The notes under the pieces: generated by a model
What the model was told of the DNA's origin: nothing
The model's input: only the letters and a program-made list of their open reading frames with translations
Databases searched by the model: none
Source of the DNA: Streptomyces sp. GESEQ-4
Lineage (GTDB): Bacteria > Actinomycetota > Actinomycetes > Streptomycetales > Streptomycetaceae
DNA: 64,000 nucleotides
NCBI RefSeq assembly: GCF_017948455.1
Contig: NZ_JAFFSU010000028.1
Coordinates: 1 to 64,000 of the forward strand
Direction of reading: 5' to 3'
Shown here: piece by piece, positions 50,009 to 58,257 of the stretch
How the letters are laid out: every line of letters starts with the position of its first letter
How positions within the stretch are numbered: the stretch's first letter is position 1
Made by a program: the position numbers and the translations under genes

Positions 50009-51208
50009 GTGACCGAGAAGGCCGACCTGCAGTCCGTCCTCGACCGTGCCGCCGAGGGTGGGCGGATCACCCCGGAGGAGGCGCTCGACCTCTACCGCGA
50101 CGCCCCGCTGCACGCGCTCGGCGCCGCCGCCGACGCCGTACGCAAGCGCAGGTACGCCGGGACCGAGCACATCGCGACGTACATCATCGAGCGCAACATC
50201 AACTACACGAACGTCTGCGTCACGGCCTGCAAGTTCTGCGCCTTCTACGCGCCCCCCAAGGACACGGCCAAGGGCTGGACCCGTGACCTCGACGACATCC
50301 TGCGGCGGTGTGCCGAGACGGTCGAGCTCGGCGGCACGCAGATCATGTTCCAGGGCGGCCACCACCCGGACTTCGGCGTCGAGTACTACGAGCAGCACTT
50401 CTCGGCGATCAAACAGGCCTTCCCGCAGCTCGTCATCCACAGCCTGGGGGCGAGCGAGGTCGAGCACATGGCCCGGATCTCCAAGGTGAGCGTCGAGGAG
50501 GCGATCCAGCGCATTCACGCCGCCGGCCTCGACTCCTTCGCCGGCGCCGGCGCGGAACTCCTTCCCGCGCGCCCCCGCAAGGCCATCGCGCCCCTCAAGG
50601 AGTCCGGCGAGCGCTGGCTGGAGATCATGGAGGCCGCGCACAAACTGGGCGTGGAGTCGACGTCCACGATGCTCATGGGCACGGGCGAGACCAACGCCGA
50701 GCGCATCGAGCATCTGCGGATGATCCGAGAGGTACAGGACCGCACGGGCGGCTTCCGGGCCTTCATCCCGTACACCTACCAGCCCGAGAACAACCACCTG
50801 AAGGGCCGCACGCAGGCCACGCTCTTCGAGTACCTGCGGATGATCGCCATCGCACGCCTCTTCATGGACAACATCGCCCACATCCAGGGCTCTTGGCTGA
50901 CCACGGGCAAGGAGGTCGGCCAGCTCTCCCTCCACTACGGCGCCGACGACCTCGGCTCGATCATGCTGGAGGAGAACGTCGTCTCCAGCGCGGGCGCCAA
51001 GCACCGCTCCAACCGCCTCGAGATCATCGACCTCATCCGCAAGGCGGGACGCGTCCCGGCCCAGCGCTCGACCACGTACGAGCACCTCGTCGTCCACGAC
51101 GACCCGGCGAACGACCCGGTCGACGAGCGCGTCATGTCCCACATCTCGTCCACCGCGATCGAGGGCGGCACGGCACACCCCGAGCTGAAGCTCCTCGCTT
51201 CCAACTGA
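50009..51208 (+). CDS. mqnC: cyclic dehypoxanthine futalosine synthase MqnC
   Basis: Radical SAM enzyme of 399 residues that cyclises dehypoxanthine futalosine. The cluster motif is CVTACKFC (Cys70, Cys74, Cys77), preceded by IATYIIERNINYTNVC; FQGGHHPDFGVEYY, ASEVEHMARISKVSVEEAIQR and DSFAGAGAELLPARPR follow, then SSAGAKHRSNRLEIIDLIRKAGRVPAQRSTTYE near the end. GTG start with GAAAGGGACG upstream. The pathway steps between MqnE and MqnC (MqnB, perhaps an adenosine deaminase) are not in the window. Confidence 0.96.
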   Translation: MTEKADLQSVLDRAAEGGRITPEEALDLYRDAPLHALGAAADAVRKRRYAGTEHIATYIIERNINYTNVCVTACKFCAFYAPPKDTAKGWTRDLDDILRRCAETVELGGTQIMFQGGHHPDFGVEYYEQHFSAIKQAFPQLVIHSLGASEVEHMARISKVSVEEAIQRIHAAGLDSFAGAGAELLPARPRKAIAPLKESGERWLEIMEAAHKLGVESTSTMLMGTGETNAERIEHLRMIREVQDRTGGFRAFIPYTYQPENNHLKGRTQATLFEYLRMIAIARLFMDNIAHIQGSWLTTGKEVGQLSLHYGADDLGSIMLEENVVSSAGAKHRSNRLEIIDLIRKAGRVPAQRSTTYEHLVVHDDPANDPVDERVMSHISSTAIEGGTAHPELKLLASN

Positions 51209-51215
51209 CGTACAC

Positions 51216-51632
51216 GTGCTGACGATTCACGCGGCGGACGAGGGCGGCGCCGTCGCGGTGGCGGGGACGCGAGTCGCCGCGGTGGGGTCGCTCACCGAGC
51301 TGACGGAGCGGTTCCCGGACGCGCGGGTGCGGCAGTGGCCCGGCGGCGTCCTCGGACCCGCGCGCGTGCACGACGGCCCCCTCCCGGACGCACCGACACC
51401 GCGCGAACGGATCCACGCGGTGCTGAAGGAGGGGGCGGTGGCGGTACTGGAGGAGTACGCCAACACCGCTGAACTGCGGGCGGCGGCGGCACGGAACGAC
51501 GTGGCCGTGCTGCCGCGCACGCGCCCGATGACGATCACTGAGAACGGCCGTGCGGATCTGGCGGTGTTCGACGAGAAGGGCGAGTGCGTGGCGACGGTGT
51601 GTGCGGGCCGCTTGGTACATAGACGCCGGTGA
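51216..51632 (+). CDS. imidazolonepropionase-like domain protein
   Basis: A 138-residue protein that resembles the N-terminal composite beta-domain of amidohydrolases: MLTIHAADEGGAVAVAGTRVAAVGSLTELTERFPDARVRQWPGGVLGPARVHDGP and a C-terminal beta-strand part RPMTITENGRADLAVFDEKGECVATVCAGRLVHRRR. The TIM-barrel catalytic domain with metal His residues is absent; in actinomycetes such short proteins commonly follow mqnC. It may be a stand-alone domain. GTG start seven bases after the mqnC stop. Role unknown, possibly linked to futalosine metabolism by position. Confidence 0.75.
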   Translation: MLTIHAADEGGAVAVAGTRVAAVGSLTELTERFPDARVRQWPGGVLGPARVHDGPLPDAPTPRERIHAVLKEGAVAVLEEYANTAELRAAAARNDVAVLPRTRPMTITENGRADLAVFDEKGECVATVCAGRLVHRRR

Positions 51633-51636
51633 GATC

Positions 51637-51689
51637 AGCGCCCCGTCAGGGGCGCGGGGAACTGCGCGACCAGCCCTCCACGACCCGCA
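51637..51689 (-). repeat. dispersed intergenic palindromic repeat, copy E (reverse)
   Basis: AGCGCCCC-GTC-AGGGGCGCGGGG followed by AACTGCGCGACCAGCCCTCC and ACGACCCGCA. It begins just after the stop of the imidazolonepropionase-like gene and precedes the chitinase remnant. Confidence 0.85.
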
Positions 51690-51704
51690 CTCGCCGACGC
51701 ACCC

Positions 51705-52090
51705 TCACCCGGCAGACGCTTCCGCAAACGCCCCCGCCTCCCGGTCAACCCCACTGCAATTCGTAGCCGTGTCCCCCTCCGCACACTCCTGATCCCGGAA
51801 CGTCGACCACATAGACACCCACGCGACCTCGTTCTGCTCCGCAAAACTCCGCACTTCCGCCGCATCGGACAGCCCGAAAACATCGGCCAGTTGATCGTGC
51901 GCGGCCTTCGCCGCGGTGATCGCATAACCCCCATGTCCCCGTCGTACGACCCGCCGTAATTCATGGTCATGAGGTTGACCGTGGAGACCTGCACGGAGTG
52001 GTCGTTGGCCGACTCCAGAAGCGTCAGGCTGTCGTCGTCCAGCCCCGACGGCATGACCGGCAGCGTGAACGACACGTTCAGGTCAGGCGC
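51705..52090 (-). pseudogene. frameshifted C-terminal remnant of a GH18 chitinase
   Basis: Reading the minus strand from about 52090, DLNVSFTLPVMPSGLDDDSL, NDHSVQVSTVNLMTMNYGG and SYDGDMG match the substrate-binding strand of actinobacterial GH18 chitinases (MTMNYG). At about 51930 the frame breaks; the next frame continues GYAITAAKAAHDQLADVFGLSDAAEVRSFAEQNEVAWVSMW, STFRDQECAEGDTATNCSGV and ends at 51705. Between ADVFGLSD and AAEVRSFAEQ the usual segment with the LTPMIGVND-type strand is missing, and the catalytic DxxDxDxE part is absent. So at least one frameshift and two deletions are seen. Confidence 0.8.
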
Positions 52091-52092
52091 CC

Positions 52093-53172
52093 TTGGTCGC
52101 CGTCGCTCCTCCCGCCGCCGATGCCCTCCCGGCGCCGGCACCCACCCGGGACCGCTACTTCGACACCCTGCGGGCCCTCGCCCTCATCCGCGTGGTCGCG
52201 TACCACACCTTCGGGTGGGCCTGGGCCGGCCTGGTGTTCCCCTCCATGGGCATCATGTTCGGCCTGGCCGGCTCCCTGATGGCGAAGTCCCTGGACCGCC
52301 CGGCGTTCACGGTGGTGCGGAGCCGGATGCGCCGGCTGCTGCCGCCGTTCTGGTTCTGGGGCTTCTTCGTGGTTCTCGCGATGCTGATCCACGGCTGGAT
52401 GCCGGGCTGGCAGATCGTCTTCTGGGTCGTGCCGCTCGGTGACCCGCCGGGCAATCAGTGGGGCGAACAGGCCTGGGAGATCCTCTGGTACCTGCGGACG
52501 TACCTCTGGTTCGTCCTGCTCTCCCCGCTCCTGCTGAAGGTCTTCCGACTCGCCCCCGTCCCGGTGCTCCTGCTGTCCCTCTGCCCGGTCCTGGTCCTGA
52601 CCTTCCTCTGGTCGGGCCCGGACGACCGGTTCGGCAGCGCGCTGTGGGACCTGTCGACGTACCTCTTCTGCTGGATGCTCGGCTTCGCCCATCGCGACGA
52701 CGTGCTCCAGCGGATGCGACCCGCCGTCGTCGTCCTGCTGTCGCTCGCCGCGATGGGGTACGGCGGCTGGTACGCCGTCGGCCACCAGGCCGAGTTCGGC
52801 ACCTACGACCTCGACGAGATCCCCCTCGCTCAGGCCTTCTGGTCGGCCGGTTTCGTGCTGCTCCTGATGTGGGCCAAGGCCCGCTTCCGGATCGACTTCG
52901 CAGGGCTCATCCGCTTCCGGCCGCTGGACAGGATCGTGACGGTCTTCAACGCGCGCGCGGTCACGATCTACCTCTGGCACGAGATCGCGCTGATCCTGGC
53001 CGTCCCGCTGATCGACCGGTTCTGGAAGGTGCCGGCCTTCGAGAAGTGGCTGCCGCTGGAGAGCCAGTGGTTCATGTTCGGGATCGGGTGGCTCCTGATC
53101 GCCGTGTTCGTGCTGCTGTGCGGCTGGGTGGAGGACGTGGCGGGGAAGAAGAAGCCGCGGCTTCTGCCGTGA
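52093..53172 (+). CDS. acyltransferase-3 family membrane protein
   Basis: A 359-residue integral membrane O-acyltransferase (OatA/OafA type) with about ten helices. The family start DRYFDTLRALALIRVVAYHTFGWAW carries the conserved R...H pair, followed by RLLPPFWFWGF, and a C-terminal VTIYLWHEIALILAVPL. Such enzymes acetylate or acylate surface sugars or lipids. Only a TTG at 52093 is available as start (stop in frame at 52066) and no clear ribosome-binding site is seen, so the 5' end may have been altered by the same deletion that trimmed the neighbouring chitinase. It lies 24 bp before menG. Confidence 0.82.
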   Translation: MVAVAPPAADALPAPAPTRDRYFDTLRALALIRVVAYHTFGWAWAGLVFPSMGIMFGLAGSLMAKSLDRPAFTVVRSRMRRLLPPFWFWGFFVVLAMLIHGWMPGWQIVFWVVPLGDPPGNQWGEQAWEILWYLRTYLWFVLLSPLLLKVFRLAPVPVLLLSLCPVLVLTFLWSGPDDRFGSALWDLSTYLFCWMLGFAHRDDVLQRMRPAVVVLLSLAAMGYGGWYAVGHQAEFGTYDLDEIPLAQAFWSAGFVLLLMWAKARFRIDFAGLIRFRPLDRIVTVFNARAVTIYLWHEIALILAVPLIDRFWKVPAFEKWLPLESQWFMFGIGWLLIAVFVLLCGWVEDVAGKKKPRLLP

Positions 53173-53195
53173 ACGGGTCCTGCAAGAATGGGCCC

Positions 53196-53891
53196 GTGAC
53201 CCGCGCCTCCCTGAACAAGCAGCCGCACGAAGTCGCCTCGATGTTCGACGACGTCGCGGAACGGTACGACCTGACGAACGACGTGCTGTCGCTCGGCCAG
53301 GACCGGGTGTGGCGCAAGGAGGTCGCCAGGGCCGTCGACGCCCGCCCCGCGCAGAAGGTCCTGGACCTGGCGGCCGGTACGGCGACGTCCTCGCTGCCCT
53401 TCGCCCGCACCGGCGCCTATGTCGTCCCCTGCGACTTCTCGCTCGGCATGCTCCAGGTCGGCAAGCGGAACCACCCGTGGCTGCCGCTGACCGCGGGCGA
53501 CGCGACGAAGCTGCCCTTCAGGGACGACGTGTTCGACGCCGTCACGATCTCCTTCGGGCTGCGCAACGTCCAGGACACGGATGGCGCGCTGCGCGAGATG
53601 TACCGGGTGACCAAGCCGGGCGGACGGGTCGTGATCTGCGAGTTCTCGCACCCGACCTGGGCGCCCTTCCGCACGGTCTACACCGAGTACCTGATGCGCG
53701 CCCTGCCGCCGATCGCCCGCGCGGTCTCCTCCAACCCCGACGCGTACGTCTACCTCGCCGAGTCCATCCGCGCCTGGCCCGACCAGCCCGCGCTGGCCGA
53801 GCGGCTGCGCAAGGCCGGCTGGTCGAGGGTGGCCTGGCGGAACCTGACCGGCGGGATCGTCGCTCTGCACCGGGGCTTCAAGGAGGGCTGA
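53196..53891 (+). CDS. menG: demethylmenaquinone methyltransferase
   Basis: UbiE/COQ5-family SAM methyltransferase of 231 residues that methylates the naphthoquinone ring in the last step of menaquinone synthesis. Motifs: MFDDVAERYDLTNDVLSLGQDRVWRKEV (family start), VLDLAAGTATSSLPFA (SAM binding), FDAVTISFGLRNVQDTDGALREM and VICEFSHP. GTG 53196 gives the family N-terminus; the frame continues upstream through the acyltransferase gene as shadow. 24 bp after the acyltransferase. Confidence 0.93.
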   Translation: MTRASLNKQPHEVASMFDDVAERYDLTNDVLSLGQDRVWRKEVARAVDARPAQKVLDLAAGTATSSLPFARTGAYVVPCDFSLGMLQVGKRNHPWLPLTAGDATKLPFRDDVFDAVTISFGLRNVQDTDGALREMYRVTKPGGRVVICEFSHPTWAPFRTVYTEYLMRALPPIARAVSSNPDAYVYLAESIRAWPDQPALAERLRKAGWSRVAWRNLTGGIVALHRGFKEG

Positions 53892-53917
53892 GCTTCTTCA
53901 GTTCGGCGGGGCGCCTG

Positions 53918-54268
53918 TCACCGGCGGAGCATCTCGAAGGCGTCCCCGGGCGCGTCCAGTTCGCGCTGCAGTCCGCCCGTCGGCGGATTCGGGATCCGCG
54001 GCTCACGCACGCCCGCACCTCCGCCGCCCTCGCCCTCACCCAGTTCGAACCACACGGTGACCACGGCCCCGTGGGGCACCTCGACGCCGGGCGGCGGGTA
54101 TTGCCGTACGACATAGTCGACGACCGTGAGATGGAAGTCGGGGCGGTCGGGTGCGGCCAGCAGCACGCCGTGTGCCTCTGCCGCCTCGCGCGCGTCCATG
54201 GCCATCAGACCGACCAGCTTCGGTACGCGCACTTCGGGCGTCTTGGGTGTTATGCGCACAGATGTCAC
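53918..54268 (-). CDS. small PASTA-domain protein
   Basis: A 116-residue protein without signal peptide or membrane helix. Residues about 14-75 form one PASTA domain (VRVPKLVGLMAMDAREAAEAHGVLLAAPD, then YVVRQYPPPGVEVPHGAVVTVWFE), the module that binds peptidoglycan in serine/threonine kinases and PBPs. The C-terminal 40 residues are Gly/Pro-rich. A stand-alone cytosolic PASTA is unusual because its usual ligand is outside the cell. GTG start. It converges with menG. Confidence 0.82.
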   Translation of the reverse strand: MTSVRITPKTPEVRVPKLVGLMAMDAREAAEAHGVLLAAPDRPDFHLTVVDYVVRQYPPPGVEVPHGAVVTVWFELGEGEGGGGAGVREPRIPNPPTGGLQRELDAPGDAFEMLRR

Positions 54269-54352
54269 CCCCAGCGGTACAGGCAGGGTAACCGCCGGGG
54301 GGTGTCATCCGGAAGCGTCAAGTGGCTTTCTGTAGCAGCCAGTTACTGAGAG

Positions 54353-54859
54353 TCACAGGTCGAGTCGGTAGCGGTGGCCGCGCTGCTTCGACTCCGGTGT
54401 CGTGTAGACCTCGGCGAGCCGCATGCCGAGCCGCTGCGTCACCGCGATCGAGCGCGCGTTGTCGGCGTGCACCATCGCCACGACGCTCGGTACTCCGGCC
54501 GTCCGCACCCGCTCCAGCGTCATCTGCGCGGCGGCGGTGACGTAACCCTTGCCCCAGTACGCCCGCCCGAGCCGCCAGCCGATCTCGATCTCGCCCGTGG
54601 GACCCCACTCCCGCTCCCACGGCTGGGCGCCGGTGAAGCCGATGACCTCGCCGGACTCGTCGAGCATGGACCACAGGCAGAAGCCGCGTTCGGCGTCGTG
54701 TCTGCGCTGGCGGGCGGTGAGTTCCTCGTACACCGACAGCTCGGCCGGCTTGCCGCCGTGGAACTCCATGACGTCCGGGTCGTCGAAGATCCGGTGCCAG
54801 GCGGGGGCGTCCTCGTCGGTGGGGACACGGAGCCGTACCACGGGGAGTGCTCGGTTCAC
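54353..54859 (-). CDS. GNAT-family acetyltransferase (RimJ/RimL-like)
   Basis: A 168-residue acetyltransferase. Motifs: VVRLRVPTDEDAPAWHRIFDDPDVMEFHGG (N-terminal strand-helix), EIGWRLGRAYWGKGYVTAAAQMTLERV (acetyl-CoA loop) and VHADNARSIAVTQRLGMRL, a RimJ/RimL-type signature with the NxxS motif. GTG 54859 is preferred; the frame runs further upstream into the divergent reductase gene's region as shadow. Substrate unknown. Confidence 0.87.
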   Translation of the reverse strand: MNRALPVVRLRVPTDEDAPAWHRIFDDPDVMEFHGGKPAELSVYEELTARQRRHDAERGFCLWSMLDESGEVIGFTGAQPWEREWGPTGEIEIGWRLGRAYWGKGYVTAAAQMTLERVRTAGVPSVVAMVHADNARSIAVTQRLGMRLAEVYTTPESKQRGHRYRLDL

Positions 54860-54956
54860 GGGGCAGCCCTTCAGCCGGGTGATCAGTAACGCTGAATAGA
54901 CTGCCCATGTCCAGTGCCCGTCGGCACGTAGATTGCGAACTTGGGGAGATCCCGCC

Positions 54957-56243
54957 GTGACCGAGCCCCTCTCCGAAAACACCGCCGATGTGATCGTCGT
55001 CGGCGCGGGGCCAGCCGGCTCCACGACCGCGTACTACCTGGCGAAGGCCGGACTCGACGTACTGCTGCTGGAGAAGACCAGCTTCCCCCGCGAAAAGGTG
55101 TGCGGCGACGGACTGACCCCGCGCGCCACCAAGCAGCTCGTCTCGATGGGCATCGACATCTCGGAAGAGGCCGGCTGGCTCCGCAACAAGGGGCTCCGGA
55201 TCATCGGCGGAGGTGTGCGACTGCAGCTGGACTGGCCGGATCTCGCCTCCTTCCCCGACTACGGCCTCGTCCGCAAGCGCGACGACTTCGACGAGCAGCT
55301 CGCCCGCCAGGCCCAGAAGGCGGGCGCCCGGCTGTACGAGCGCTGCAACGTCGGCGCCCCGATCATCGACGACCGCACGGGCCGGATCACGGGCGTGCAC
55401 GCCAAGCTGGGGGAGGAAAAGCGGGAGGTGACCTTCCACGCACCGCTCGTGGTGGCCGCCGACGGCAACTCCACCCGTCTCTCCCTGGCGATGGGGCTGC
55501 ACCGCCGCGAGGACCGTCCGATGGGCGTCGCGGTCCGCACGTACTTCGAGAGCCCCCGTCACGAGGACGACTACCTGGAGTCCTGGCTGGAGCTGTGGGA
55601 CCGCCGCGGCCCGGGCGAGGACCGGCTGCTGCCGGGCTACGGCTGGATCTTCGGCATGGGCGACGGCACGTCCAACGTCGGCCTGGGCGTCCTCAACACC
55701 TCCGACTCCTTCAAGGAACTGGACTGGCGCGAGGTGCTGAAGGCCTGGTGCGCGTCCATGCCGGAGGACTGGGGCTACACACCGGAGAACATGACCGGGC
55801 CGATTCGCGGGGCCGCGCTGCCGATGGCCTTCAACCGCCAGCCCCACTACACGCGCGGGCTGCTGCTCGTCGGCGACGCCGGCGGTCTGGTGAACCCCTT
55901 CAACGGCGAGGGCATCGCCTACGCCATGGAGTCCGGCCAAATCGCCGCCGACGTCATCGTGCAGGCACACGCGCGCGCCACCCCGGCCCAGCGGGAGATC
56001 GCCCTCCAGCGCTACCCGCGTGTCCTCAAGGACACCTACGGCGGCTACTACACGCTGGGCCGCGCCTTCGTGAAGCTCATCGGCAACCCGAAGGTCATGA
56101 AGATCGCGAGCCAGCGCGGCCTGACCCACCCGCTCCTGATGAAGTTCACCCTGAAGATGCTGGCCAACCTCACCGATCCGACCGGCGGCGACGCGATGGA
56201 CCGGATCATCAACGGGCTGAGCAAGGTGGCGCCGAAGGCCTGA
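54957..56243 (+). CDS. geranylgeranyl-reductase family FAD oxidoreductase (possible menaquinone side-chain reductase)
   Basis: A 428-residue flavoprotein of the geranylgeranyl reductase/MenJ family. The FAD-binding motif is DVIVVGAGPAGSTTAYYLAKAG, then VCGDGLTPRATKQL (the CxGDGL family motif) and the second FAD motif GLLLVGDAGGLVNPFNGEGIAYAMESGQ. C-terminal GGYYTLGRAFVKLIGNP fits the family. It can saturate an isoprene unit of menaquinone (MK-9(H4) type) or other isoprenoids. The location next to menG and before nuo supports a menaquinone role. GTG 54957 with GGGGAGA upstream. Confidence 0.87.
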   Translation: MTEPLSENTADVIVVGAGPAGSTTAYYLAKAGLDVLLLEKTSFPREKVCGDGLTPRATKQLVSMGIDISEEAGWLRNKGLRIIGGGVRLQLDWPDLASFPDYGLVRKRDDFDEQLARQAQKAGARLYERCNVGAPIIDDRTGRITGVHAKLGEEKREVTFHAPLVVAADGNSTRLSLAMGLHRREDRPMGVAVRTYFESPRHEDDYLESWLELWDRRGPGEDRLLPGYGWIFGMGDGTSNVGLGVLNTSDSFKELDWREVLKAWCASMPEDWGYTPENMTGPIRGAALPMAFNRQPHYTRGLLLVGDAGGLVNPFNGEGIAYAMESGQIAADVIVQAHARATPAQREIALQRYPRVLKDTYGGYYTLGRAFVKLIGNPKVMKIASQRGLTHPLLMKFTLKMLANLTDPTGGDAMDRIINGLSKVAPKA

Positions 56244-56351
56244 TCCGGCAACGTCGAACTCCCCTTCGTACGCTGCCTGTTGTGAGGATGCTGTGGGTGG
56301 CCGGGATTCGGGGTTCCGGCCTCCGGCACCCCTCCCTACCCTCCCGTATTC

Positions 56352-58175
56352 ATGACAACAGAACACACGCAGCAGCCCGAGCAGCAGTCCGGCCACACCC
56401 GCAGACGCTTCCTCGCCGGCGCGAGCGCGGGCGTTGCCGGGGGAGTCGCCCTCACCTTAGGAACCGCCGGGGGCGCGTCCGCCGCCGCGCCCGGCAAGCG
56501 CGTGGCCGTCCTCGGCGGCGGGGTCTCCGGACTCAGCGCCGCCCACGAACTCGCCGAGCGCGGCTACGCGGTGACCGTCTACGAGTACTACGACGCCCTC
56601 GGCGGCAAGGCCCGCTCGATGCCGTTCCCCGGCACGGCGGCCGGAGGGCGGCAGGATCTCCCCGCCGAACACGGCTTCCGCTTCTTCCCCGGCTTCTACC
56701 GCAACCTGCCGGACACGATGCGCCGCATCCCCTTCCCCGGCAACGCGAACGGCGTCCACGACAACCTCCGCAGCGGCACCGAGGCCCTCTTCGCCCGCGC
56801 GGATGGCCGTCCCGACCTGCACTTCCCGCTGCGTCGCCTCACCACCCCGCCCGCCCCCGGCGACATCACGCCGACCTGGCTCCGGGACCAGATCCTCTCC
56901 GTCCTCGACCTCGGCACCCGCCTGCCCGCCCACGAGGCCGCGTATTTTGCCAACCGGCTCCTCGTCCACCTCACCAGCTGCGAGGCCCGCCGCCAGGACC
57001 AGTGGGAGAAGACCTCCTGGTGGGACTTCATCCGCGCGGAGGAGATGAGCGAGGAGTACCAGACCGTCCTCGGCGTCGGCCAGACCCGCAACCTGGTCGC
57101 CACGCGCGCGGAGGTCGCCTCCACCCGCACCGTCGGCCGCATCATCATCGAGGCCCTGCTGCTGTGGGGCCTCCTCGGCCGCGGCATGGACGGCGACGCT
57201 GACGTCGACCGCGTCCTCAACGCCCCCACCAGCGAGGCCTGGATCGACCCCTGGGAGACATATCTGCGATCCCTGGGCGTCGAGTTCGTGCTGGGGACAC
57301 AGGTCGAGGAGATCGTGTACGAGGGGGGCCGGGTGACCGGCGTACGGGTCTCCGCGCGCGACGGCGGCCAGGCCCGTACCGTCACCGCCGACCACTACAT
57401 CTGCGCCCTGCCCGTCGAGCACGCCCGCCGCACCTGGGGCTCCGCCCTGCGCGCGGCCGACCCGCAGCTCGCGCGCTGCGACGCGCTGGAGACGGACTGG
57501 ATGGTCGGCGTGATGTTCTATCTGCGCACCCCGACGCCGGTCGTCAACGGGCACATCAACTGCCTCGACTCACCCTGGTCGGTGACGGCCGTCGGCCAGG
57601 CCCAGTTCTGGGACGGACGGGACTTTTCGGCCGACTACGGAGACGGCCGCGCGCACGACTGCCTGTCGGCCATCATCTCCGAGTGGGACAAGCCGGGCAT
57701 CCTGTACGGCAAGACGGCCCGCGAGTGCACGCGCGAGGAGGTCGTCGCCGAGCTCTGGGCCCAACTGAAGGACGGCCTGAACGACTCCGGCAAGACGACG
57801 CTCACCGACGCGGACCGCCTCGGCTGGTTCATGGACCCGGCGGTGACGGGCCTGGGCGGCGGGAACCCGCAGAACCGCGAGCAACTCCTCATCCACCCCA
57901 CGGGCACCCTCTACAACCGCCCCACGGCCCAGACCAAGGTGCCCGGCCTCTATCTCGCCGGCGACTACGTCCGTACCGATGTGGACCTGGCGACCATGGA
58001 AGGCGCCAACGAGTCAGCGCGGCTGGCCGTCAACGCGCTTCTTGACGCGGACAATTCGGACGCCGAGCGCTGTGAGATCCAGGAGCTGTTCCGCCCGCCG
58101 GAGATGGAACCGCTCAAACGCGTCGACGAGGTCCGCTACCGGCTGGGCCTGCCCAACACCTTCGACCTCGGCTGA
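56352..58175 (+). CDS. Tat-exported FAD-dependent oxidoreductase (amine oxidase/desaturase-like)
   Basis: A 607-residue flavoprotein. The N-terminus has the twin-arginine signal TRRRFLAGASAG with a hydrophobic core, so it is exported folded with FAD. The nucleotide motif is VAVLGGGVSGLSAAHELAERG followed by VYEYYDALGGKARS, and the C-terminal FAD motif VPGLYLAGDYVRTDVDLATMEGANESARLA is of the amine oxidase/phytoene desaturase/hydroxysqualene dehydroxylase type. The substrate is unknown; the size is larger than usual desaturases. Codon 36 (56457-56459) is TTA, in the signal peptide, so translation may need bldA tRNA. Confidence 0.88.
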   Translation: MTTEHTQQPEQQSGHTRRRFLAGASAGVAGGVALTLGTAGGASAAAPGKRVAVLGGGVSGLSAAHELAERGYAVTVYEYYDALGGKARSMPFPGTAAGGRQDLPAEHGFRFFPGFYRNLPDTMRRIPFPGNANGVHDNLRSGTEALFARADGRPDLHFPLRRLTTPPAPGDITPTWLRDQILSVLDLGTRLPAHEAAYFANRLLVHLTSCEARRQDQWEKTSWWDFIRAEEMSEEYQTVLGVGQTRNLVATRAEVASTRTVGRIIIEALLLWGLLGRGMDGDADVDRVLNAPTSEAWIDPWETYLRSLGVEFVLGTQVEEIVYEGGRVTGVRVSARDGGQARTVTADHYICALPVEHARRTWGSALRAADPQLARCDALETDWMVGVMFYLRTPTPVVNGHINCLDSPWSVTAVGQAQFWDGRDFSADYGDGRAHDCLSAIISEWDKPGILYGKTARECTREEVVAELWAQLKDGLNDSGKTTLTDADRLGWFMDPAVTGLGGGNPQNREQLLIHPTGTLYNRPTAQTKVPGLYLAGDYVRTDVDLATMEGANESARLAVNALLDADNSDAERCEIQELFRPPEMEPLKRVDEVRYRLGLPNTFDLG

Positions 58176-58198
58176 ACGGGCCGCAGAACGCCACCAGG

Positions 58199-58229
58199 AG
58201 GGCCGCTGCCCCCGAGCGGCTGCGGCCCT
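58199..58229. terminator. hairpin between convergent genes
   Basis: AGGGCCGC (58199-58206) pairs with GCGGCCCT (58222-58229). It is 24 bases after the FAD oxidoreductase stop and 29 bases before the stop of the convergent hydrolase gene. Suits termination in both directions. Confidence 0.75.
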
Positions 58230-58257
58230 TCCGGTCCTGCGTTTCGCTGTACGCGCC

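Noticed and set aside
49124..51178. 684-residue minus-strand frame over the prepilin peptidase and mqnC
   Set aside because: Antisense shadow; mqnC with its radical SAM cysteines is certain.
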